A stretch of 55,546 nucleotides of DNA from Deltaproteobacteria bacterium. Lineage in GTDB: Bacteria > Myxococcota_A > Polyangia > Polyangiales > Houyiibacteriaceae. The stretch spans positions 1-55,546 of the forward strand of contig JAADHO010000355.1 in the NCBI GenBank assembly GCA_013151775.1, given 5' to 3'. Both the position numbers and the translations under genes were made by a program. This document shows, in pieces, positions 50,529 through 55,546 of the stretch. The first letter of the stretch is position 1, and each line of letters opens with the position of its first letter. The notes under the pieces were generated by a model. It was given only the letters and a program-made list of their open reading frames with translations, was not told the DNA's origin and ran no database searches.

Positions 50529-50869
50529 CAATGGCGCTTGGCCGCGTACTTCAGCACGTGCACCTTCTCCATGGTCACGAGCCCCTCGTGCACCATCTCG
50601 TCCAAGATCGGCTCGAGCGCGGCCATACGTTCTTCGGCGTCGACGATCTCGATCACCACGGGCAGATCTTCGGAGAGGCGCAGCAGGTTGGTGGTGTGGA
50701 GCACGCTGTGGGCGCCAAAACCGGCGACCGCGTGAAAGACGGTCGCTCCAGCGAAACCCTCCTTGCGCAGCCGCTCGAGCAAGGCGATGGAGAGGGGCTG
50801 ATGCCCGTGGCGATCGGACTCTCCGATGAAGATCCGCACCAGGATTTGCTCTCCTGTCAATACACGCAT
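50528..50869 (-). CDS. DUF190 protein (PII-like, fluoride operon partner)
   Basis: 113 residues matching DUF190: RIFIGESDRHGHQPLSIALLERLRKEGFAGATVFHAVAGFG, LSEDLPVVIEIVDAEERM, LVTMEKVHVLKY. These small proteins resemble PII signalling proteins and are often next to crcB. The role is unproven, perhaps sensing or regulating fluoride export. It lies 6 bp after crcB and overlaps the next gene. Confidence 0.92.
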   Translation of the reverse strand: MRVLTGEQILVRIFIGESDRHGHQPLSIALLERLRKEGFAGATVFHAVAGFGAHSVLHTTNLLRLSEDLPVVIEIVDAEERMAALEPILDEMVHEGLVTMEKVHVLKYAAKRH

Positions 50870-50875
50870 GATGCT

Positions 50876-51259
50876 TCAGCTTGCCACGAGTAGGCGCCCC
50901 ACGGCCACCCCCGCGAAGCTGGCGACCAGGCAGACGACGACGGTCAGGCCGACGTTGAGCGCGGCTAGGCCGTAGGCGCCCTCTTGTACGTAGCGCATGG
51001 TCTCGTAGCTGAAGGTCGAGTAGGTGGTGAAGCCGCCCATGGCGCCCGTGGTGATGGCGATGCGAAGGGTCGGAGAGATGCTCTCGCTCGAGACCCCGAC
51101 GACCATCAACAGGCCGAGCAGGAAGGAGCCGACGAGGTTCACGGCGAAGGTACCGTAGGGGAAGCTGGCCCCCAGCGCCTTCTGCGCCCAGCCCGCCACG
51201 AGGTAGCGCGCGCCGGTTCCGACGGCGCCGCCGAGAGAGACGAAGAGGAGTCGTTCCAT
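50876..51259 (-). CDS. crcB: Fluoride exporter CrcB/Fluc
   Basis: 127 residues with four membrane helices. Motifs GGAVGTGARYLV, TFAVNLVGSFLLGLL and GGFTTYSTFSYE are those of the dual-topology fluoride channel, whose Asn and Phe/Thr-Ser box line the pore. It lets F- leave the cell passively. The first gene of a crcB-DUF190-barrel operon. I found no fluoride riboswitch in the 140 bp upstream. Confidence 0.95.
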   Translation of the reverse strand: MERLLFVSLGGAVGTGARYLVAGWAQKALGASFPYGTFAVNLVGSFLLGLLMVVGVSSESISPTLRIAITTGAMGGFTTYSTFSYETMRYVQEGAYGLAALNVGLTVVVCLVASFAGVAVGRLLVAS

Positions 51260-51401
51260 GCGCCCGCGAGTGTCCGCCGTCTACGCGCGATCGGCAAGTC
51301 TCACGTGCTGGACGCTGATCTGGATCTTGACACGTGGCGGCCAGGATGCGACGTCGCAGTTGCCTTGCACGATGTGTTCGTCGTCAGGGGAGGAGTGGAA
51401 G

Positions 51402-51815
51402 ATGCGTCAGAATCTGGCTTGGGCCTTTGCGCTCGCGATGATGGTGGGCTGTGGTGCGCCCCAAGGGCCCCACGTGCGTTACGTTCAGGCGTCGCCCGAA
51501 CAGCTCGCCTCGGTCGAGGGCGAGCAGGTGGTTTGGTACGAGTTCCAGGCCGGCGACGAGGTCCCCATGGGCTTCGCCTTCCTCGGCATGGCCGAGCTCG
51601 GCAGCAACAACCTGCGCATGACCGTGCGGCGACCCTTCTGGATCGTCGTCTTCCAGAGCGGGCGCACGAGCTTCAGCTTCGACGGCCACACGCTGGTCGA
51701 CAACCCCTTCAGCCGCTGGGGCATGATGGTCGGCCGCGGTGATCAGCGCGGTTCCATGGCGCTGTTGATGTACGTGGGGCCCGCCAACGAGGCGCCCCCC
51801 GCCTTGCGTCGCTGA
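51402..51815 (+). CDS. Small lipoprotein, function unknown
   Basis: 137 residues from ATG 51402, with GGGGAGGAG (51387-51395) at 6 nt. Lipobox AMMVGC. The mature domain of about 115 residues is beta-rich with LASVEGEQVVWYEFQAGDEVP, TVRRPFWIVVFQSGR and GMMVGRGDQRGSMALLMYVG. No homologous family comes to mind. It ends 16 bp before the convergent YiiX-like gene, with a hairpin over the junction. Confidence 0.75.
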   Translation: MRQNLAWAFALAMMVGCGAPQGPHVRYVQASPEQLASVEGEQVVWYEFQAGDEVPMGFAFLGMAELGSNNLRMTVRRPFWIVVFQSGRTSFSFDGHTLVDNPFSRWGMMVGRGDQRGSMALLMYVGPANEAPPALRR

Positions 51816-51837
51816 GCAGCCCAGCGAGGGCTCAGCG
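51810..51837. terminator. Hairpin over two convergent stop codons, candidate bidirectional terminator
   Basis: CGCTGAGC (51810-51817) pairs with GCTCAGCG (51830-51837) around 12 nt that can add CCC/GGG pairs. It includes or touches both stops of the genes at 51402 and 51832. No T-run. Confidence 0.4.
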
Positions 51838-53277
51838 TCGCGTCGCCGTGCGCACGTCACGCGCCTGTTCGAGCAGGCGCCAATAGGGCGGGGCGTGTCC
51901 CTCGCGGCGCTCGTAGGTCGCGACGCGTTCGAGCAGAGCTCCGCGCACCTCGGCGTATTTGGAGCGCAGAGACTCCACGCGCAGCGCCACGGTGGCGCTC
52001 ATGCCTTCGGGCACCGGACCCACACGCCCCAGGAGCACGAGCAGGCTGGACCAGCCCTTGGCCAAGCGCGCCAAGGGCAGCTGATCGCGATCGTAGCCCA
52101 CGTCCTCACCCGCCGCGGCGCCTTCGAGCATGACGTCGACGATCGCGTTGTCCACGTGGTCCTTCAGCAGCTTGTCGCGAGCGCGCCACTCGGCCACGAC
52201 GCGGAGCTGTGGATCGTATTCGAGATCGCTGGGGCCGTAGGTGACGAAGTGGGTGACTCCGAAGGACGCGAGCCAACGCGCCACGCCCGGTTGGGACGTG
52301 CTCGTCAGGCCCTGCCATAGCTGCACGCCGCGACCTTCGTAGGCGGCCGAGGCGACCTCCGAGCAGAACTGCGCGGAGTGATCCTCGTAGTCCATCTCGA
52401 AGTCGTAGGGGATGTGGGACGCGCGCGCGCCGCGGAGCGCGTCGTTGGCCGCTTCCGCGGGTAGCTGTGGGCGCGCCTGCAAGGCGGGCAGGTCCGCGCG
52501 CGGGCGCAGCACCATCAACCTCAGCTTCTCGTCCGCCAGATACTCTTCGAGGCTCGAGACCACGACGCCGCGCTCGATGTGCGACTCGATCACGCTCACG
52601 ACGCCCGCCTCGTCCACGTGCACCAAGGCGACGTGGGAGAAGTTTCCGGGATAGTCGTTGCCTCGGGCGATCATGGCGGAGGTCGGCGCGCCGCCCCGCG
52701 AGAGCAGCAGATCACCGCTGTGGACGCGCACCCCATGCACCAAGGCGGAGGGCGCGCTCGAGGGCTCGTCGGTTCCGGGTTGAATCGCCGGCAGAGTGCC
52801 CTCGGGTGCCGCCAAGAGCACCTCCTCCACGGCGGCGCGCGTGCCGTAGAGCAGTCGATAGAGCGTGTCGCGCACCGACCGGGAGCTCATATCCCAGCGC
52901 GTGGAGAGGTCTTTCACCACGCGGCGCAGGCGACGTGCGCGCTCCACGAAGTCCGAAGCTCGCGCCGGGCAGGCGGCCACGTCCGCGCCAAGCTTGGAGA
53001 TGTAGCGGAAGAGCGAGTCGAGTCGCGCGTCGTCCACTTCGACTCGCCCGGGTTCAGCCGCCAGCCCCGACAGGATCGCGTCCAGCATGCCGAGGTTCGA
53101 GTCGATGGAAGACTCCGCACAGCCGCGCGCTCGCGTGCTCTCGTAGCGCGCCTCCAGCGCTTGGAAGAGGCTCGCGTCGCCGCCGTGCTGCGCCCACTGA
53201 AAAGGCACTCCGTCGACGCCGCTGGGCGTGGGCACGGGGCCCTCTGGGATCGAGAGCAAGGCGTAGACGCTGGCCAC
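51832..53277 (-). CDS. YiiX-like permuted papain-fold hydrolase
   Basis: 481 residues from GTG 53277; the frame stays open upstream for another 25 residues with a hydrophobic run (RRAAFAFVGVASVYALL), so the true start may be an upstream non-ATG codon and the N-terminus a membrane anchor. The central part has the circularly permuted NlpC/P60-type motifs: VRVHSGDLLLSRG, NFSHVALVHVD with the catalytic His, and SAQFCSEVASAAY with the Cys. Relatives cleave amide or ester bonds in cell-wall or lipid substrates. The flanking helical regions (about 1-160 and 330-481) are unrecognised. Confidence 0.8.
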   Translation of the reverse strand: MASVYALLSIPEGPVPTPSGVDGVPFQWAQHGGDASLFQALEARYESTRARGCAESSIDSNLGMLDAILSGLAAEPGRVEVDDARLDSLFRYISKLGADVAACPARASDFVERARRLRRVVKDLSTRWDMSSRSVRDTLYRLLYGTRAAVEEVLLAAPEGTLPAIQPGTDEPSSAPSALVHGVRVHSGDLLLSRGGAPTSAMIARGNDYPGNFSHVALVHVDEAGVVSVIESHIERGVVVSSLEEYLADEKLRLMVLRPRADLPALQARPQLPAEAANDALRGARASHIPYDFEMDYEDHSAQFCSEVASAAYEGRGVQLWQGLTSTSQPGVARWLASFGVTHFVTYGPSDLEYDPQLRVVAEWRARDKLLKDHVDNAIVDVMLEGAAAGEDVGYDRDQLPLARLAKGWSSLLVLLGRVGPVPEGMSATVALRVESLRSKYAEVRGALLERVATYERREGHAPPYWRLLEQARDVRTATRR

Positions 53278-53345
53278 TCCGACGAATGCAAAGGCGGCGC
53301 GTCGAAGGATCCTGCGTCCGCGTCCAACGCTCGCGGTCGCGTTGT

Positions 53346-53657
53346 TCAGAGTTCGCCCGCCTCAGCCTTGTCGACCCACTTCTGGATCTCACGCTCGATC
53401 ACGCTGATGGCCTTGCGTTGGAAGGGACGAAAGAGGAACGGCACGTTCAACTCCATGCCGATGCCGCCGGGTTCGAGAGAAAGCGCGCCCTTCAGGCTGA
53501 CGCCCTTCACCTTGAAGCCGATGTTGGCGTGGGACTCGGTGGTCCAGTCGGCGCTCGGATGGTACTGGGCGAAACGCTCCGAGTAGGATTTCCAGGCGGC
53601 GAGGGCGGCCTTCTTGGCGGTTGCGTGATCCAGCTTGTGCTTGACGACGTGCTTCAT
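53346..53657 (-). CDS. Polyhydroxyalkanoic-acid-system-type protein
   Basis: 103 residues from ATG 53657 with AGGAG 4 nt upstream. Matches the small PHA_gran_rgn family: VKHKLDHATAKKAALAAWKSYSERF, HANIGFKVKGVSLKGAL, MELNVPFLFRPFQRKAISVIEREIQKWV. Found near polyester granule genes in Proteobacteria; no PHA synthase is in this window, so the link is family-based only. Confidence 0.85.
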   Translation of the reverse strand: MKHVVKHKLDHATAKKAALAAWKSYSERFAQYHPSADWTTESHANIGFKVKGVSLKGALSLEPGGIGMELNVPFLFRPFQRKAISVIEREIQKWVDKAEAGEL

Positions 53658-53787
53658 TCGACTCCTCGTGAGTTCGCGGAGAGTAGTGCCTCGAGCCCCC
53701 GTGCGGAAGTACGTTTCGTGCGTGAACGGGCGCGAAGTGCACGGCGTACCGCTGGCGAAGTGGGGTGCGTGGTCCCATAGTCGGGCC

Positions 53788-54141
53788 GTGAACGACAACT
53801 TCCTCTACCTCGCCTTTGGCGCCTTCCTCGTCTTCGTGATCGGCAAGCAGATCATGGCCGCTCGCAGGCGCATCTCCGGCTCCGAGGCCCAGCGCTTGGT
53901 CGAGGCGGGCGCCGCGCTCGTGGACGTGCGCACGCCTGGTGAGTTCGCCTCGGGACATCTGCCCGAGGCCGTGAATCTGCCGCTCCACGAGCTGGGCAAG
54001 CGCCTCTCCGAGCTGCCCGAGGATCGTGCCATCGTGGTCTACTGTCGCTCGGGCGCTCGCTCTGGCCGCGCGGCGGGCATGTTGAAGCGCGCGGGGCGTG
54101 ACGTGCATGATCTCGGGCCACAGCACGCCTGGCCGAGCTGA
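53788..54141 (+). CDS. Membrane-anchored single-domain rhodanese
   Basis: 117 residues from GTG 53788. N-terminal helix (YLAFGAFLVFVIGKQIM), then a rhodanese domain with ALVDVRTPGEFASGHLPEAVNLP and the complete active loop YCRSGARSGRAAG with its catalytic Cys. It transfers sulfane sulfur from thiosulfate or protein persulfides near the membrane face. Unlike the rhodanese-like protein at 14302-15666, this one keeps the catalytic cysteine. Divergent from the PHA-type gene. Confidence 0.9.
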   Translation: MNDNFLYLAFGAFLVFVIGKQIMAARRRISGSEAQRLVEAGAALVDVRTPGEFASGHLPEAVNLPLHELGKRLSELPEDRAIVVYCRSGARSGRAAGMLKRAGRDVHDLGPQHAWPS

Positions 54142-54201
54142 TTCGCCCTTCGGGCCGAAGCGGCCCTCAAGGATCTCCGTGCAGCCGCCGTTGGCTCAGG
54201 G

Positions 54202-55227
54202 ATGGACGAGTCGATCGGGGCGCGCGATTCAGAGTCTGGTCCCTGCGGGCCGGTGTCCACGCCGTGCCCGGTCGCGGAGGACTTGCCCGAAGGCAAGCAG
54301 CACGCGGGCGCACGATTCGCCGGGCGTGACCTGCGGGGCGCCGACTTCGCGGGGGCCGACCTGTCGGGCGCAGATCTTCGCCGCTGCGATCTGCGCAACG
54401 CGCGCCTGATGGGCGCTAACCTCTCGGGTGCCGACCTGCGCAGCGCCGACCTTCGAGGCGCCGAGTTCATGCAGGCGAACCTGAGCGGCGCGAAGCTCGA
54501 CGAGTGCCGCGCCTCGAGCACGGGATTCGTGGGAACCACCCTCGCAGGCGCGAGCTTCTTCGGAGCGGACCTGACCCACGCCGCGCTGGCTGGCGCGAAC
54601 CTCACGCGATGTCAGCTGGTGCGCGCCACGCTGAAGAACGCCCGCTTGCGGGAAGCGGATCTGACCGAGGCGGATCTGCGAGGTGCAGATCTCTCCGGCG
54701 CCGACCTATGCAAGGCCGAGGTGGGCCACGCCAGCTTCCGCGAGGCGGATCTGCGAGGCGCGCACTTGGCGGGTCTGCGCGCCTTCGAGAGCGCAGATTT
54801 CGTCCAGGCTGACATCCGAGACGTGGATTTCTCCGGCGCGTACTTGGTGCGACGCGTGATCCTCGACGACAACTACCTGCACGAGTTCCGCGCGCGCAGC
54901 CGGCTGCACGCCGCCATCTACGCCCTGTGGTGGGCGACCAGTGACTGCGGTCGAAGTCTCGGGCGTTGGGCCCTGTTCACGGCGGCGCTGACGCTGGCCT
55001 TCGGGCTCGGCTTCACACAGCTCGCGGTGGACTACGGCTCGCATCCGACGTGGCTCTCGCCCTACTACTTCAGCCTCGTGACCCTCACGACGCTGGGCTA
55101 TGGAGACGTGCTCCCGGCCTCGGCCGGCGCCCAAGCGCTGGTGATGTTCGAGGTGGTGGTCGGTTACATGATGCTGGGCGGTATGATCAGCATCTTCGCA
55201 AACAAGATGGCGCGGCGCGCCGAGTAG
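54202..55227 (+). CDS. Pentapeptide-repeat protein fused to a potassium-channel pore domain
   Basis: 341 residues. From about residue 36 to 215 there are some 30 A(D/N)LxG-type pentapeptides (ADLSGADLRR, ANLSGAKLDE, ADLRGADLSG) that form a right-handed beta-helix. A short linker leads to two membrane helices (ALFTAALTLAFGLGFTQLA and MFEVVVGYMMLGGMISIFANKM) flanking the pore helix and selectivity filter TLTTLGYGD (T294-D302). The filter is canonical for K+. The repeat domain would be cytoplasmic and could gate or localise the channel. A complete gene, 9 bp before the HDOD gene. Confidence 0.93.
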   Translation: MDESIGARDSESGPCGPVSTPCPVAEDLPEGKQHAGARFAGRDLRGADFAGADLSGADLRRCDLRNARLMGANLSGADLRSADLRGAEFMQANLSGAKLDECRASSTGFVGTTLAGASFFGADLTHAALAGANLTRCQLVRATLKNARLREADLTEADLRGADLSGADLCKAEVGHASFREADLRGAHLAGLRAFESADFVQADIRDVDFSGAYLVRRVILDDNYLHEFRARSRLHAAIYALWWATSDCGRSLGRWALFTAALTLAFGLGFTQLAVDYGSHPTWLSPYYFSLVTLTTLGYGDVLPASAGAQALVMFEVVVGYMMLGGMISIFANKMARRAE

Positions 55228-55236
55228 GGGAAAGCC

Positions 55237-55546
55237 ATGTTCGGTTGGTTCAAGAAGACGAAGGATCCGAAGCGTGCGCTGAAGGAGCGTCTGGGCGACT
55301 TCGAGGTTCCGTCCTTCCCCGAGGCCGTGCTGCGCGCGCTGTCGAAGCTGCGCGATCCGAACTCGGCGCTGACAGAGATCGCGGACGTGGTGGCGGTGGA
55401 TCCGGGGCTGACGGTGCGCGTGCTCGGTGTGGTCAACTCGCCGGCCTACGGGCTGAGGCGCGAGTGCGCCAACGTGGGTCACGCCATCTCGCTGCTCGGG
55501 CGCTCGCAGATGGAGTCGATCCTGCTCTCGGCAGGCGCGCGGCAGT
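55237..55546 (+). CDS. HDOD-domain protein, 3' end outside window
   Basis: 103 residues visible from ATG 55237, with a GGGGAAAG site 3 nt before it. After a basic start (MFGWFKKTKDPKRALKERL) the HDOD fold begins: FPEAVLRALSKLRDPNSALTEIADVVAVDPGLTVRVLGVVNSPAYGL and AISLLGRSQMESILL. These domains, related to HD phosphohydrolases, act in signal transduction, often c-di-GMP or motility. Nothing can be said of the C-terminus. Nine bases after the channel gene, so co-transcribed. Confidence 0.88.
   Translation, partial: MFGWFKKTKDPKRALKERLGDFEVPSFPEAVLRALSKLRDPNSALTEIADVVAVDPGLTVRVLGVVNSPAYGLRRECANVGHAISLLGRSQMESILLSAGARQ

Noticed and set aside
51260-51400. Fluoride riboswitch before crcB
   Set aside because: I looked on the minus strand for the conserved riboswitch core and did not find it.
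1-55546. tRNA or rRNA genes
   Set aside because: Intergenic gaps were read for cloverleaf-like or rRNA-like sequence and none was recognised.

Overview
The window is dense, high-GC bacterial chromosome (clearly well above 60% GC by eye). Signs of a myxobacterium-like organism (Myxococcota, possibly the Sandaracinus/Polyangiales side) are the many lipoproteins with Asp-Ala-Gly-rich linkers after the lipobox, the Cys-rich and von Willebrand A lipoproteins, a membrane-anchored Ser/Thr kinase, a PAS hybrid histidine kinase, and a pentapeptide-repeat potassium channel. The taxonomic call is inference from style of gene content; there is no rRNA or tRNA gene in the window to test it.

Layout. 1-5.7 kb: the 3' part of a molybdopterin oxidoreductase fused in frame to a complete cysteine desulfurase, a small Cys-rich lipoprotein, a Fic-domain AMPylase-type protein with its own wHTH, and an anchored protein of unknown function. 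5.7-14.3 kb: a hybrid histidine kinase, an alpha/beta hydrolase bracketed by REP-like repeats and a near-perfect long hairpin, a very large secreted hydrolase-like lipoprotein carrying a one-base frameshift, a small exported protein and a lipid kinase. 14.3-16.9 kb: a rhodanese-like protein with a possible carbonic-anhydrase-type metal site, and a VWA lipoprotein. 17.0-22.2 kb: a five-gene, overlapping, leftward operon for a 4-hydroxybenzoyl-CoA-reductase-type molybdenum enzyme (three subunits, a MocA-like nucleotidyltransferase and a DJ-1/PfpI protein). 22.2-24.8 kb: a toxin-antitoxin pair and a Ser/Thr kinase. 24.9-38.2 kb: mostly envelope and exported proteins (TPR, lytic transglycosylase, beta-helix, VWA, DUF3604, chalcone-isomerase-like), plus a SUI1-type factor and a small membrane-protein operon split by an insertion. 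38.2-41.8 kb: the oxidative pentose phosphate genes gnd and pgl diverging from zwf. 41.9-55.5 kb: a methyltransferase, more lipoproteins, a radical SAM protein, an endonuclease/exonuclease/phosphatase-fold lipoprotein, a crcB-DUF190 fluoride operon, a YiiX-like hydrolase, a PHA-granule-type protein, a rhodanese, a pentapeptide-K+ channel fusion and the start of an HDOD protein.

Two signals run across the window. First, at four places a single cargo unit (three lipoprotein genes, one toxin-antitoxin pair) sits between two copies of the sequence at a native gene's end (about 33, 62, 82 and 130 bp), so that the native genes stay intact; this looks like repeated insertion with target duplication and no recombinase is nearby. 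Second, about a dozen genes have a TAnnnT hexamer ending 5-7 nt before the start codon, the geometry expected for leaderless mRNAs. The molybdoenzyme-cysteine desulfurase fusion at the left edge and the recurrent cargo insertions are the most unusual items here.
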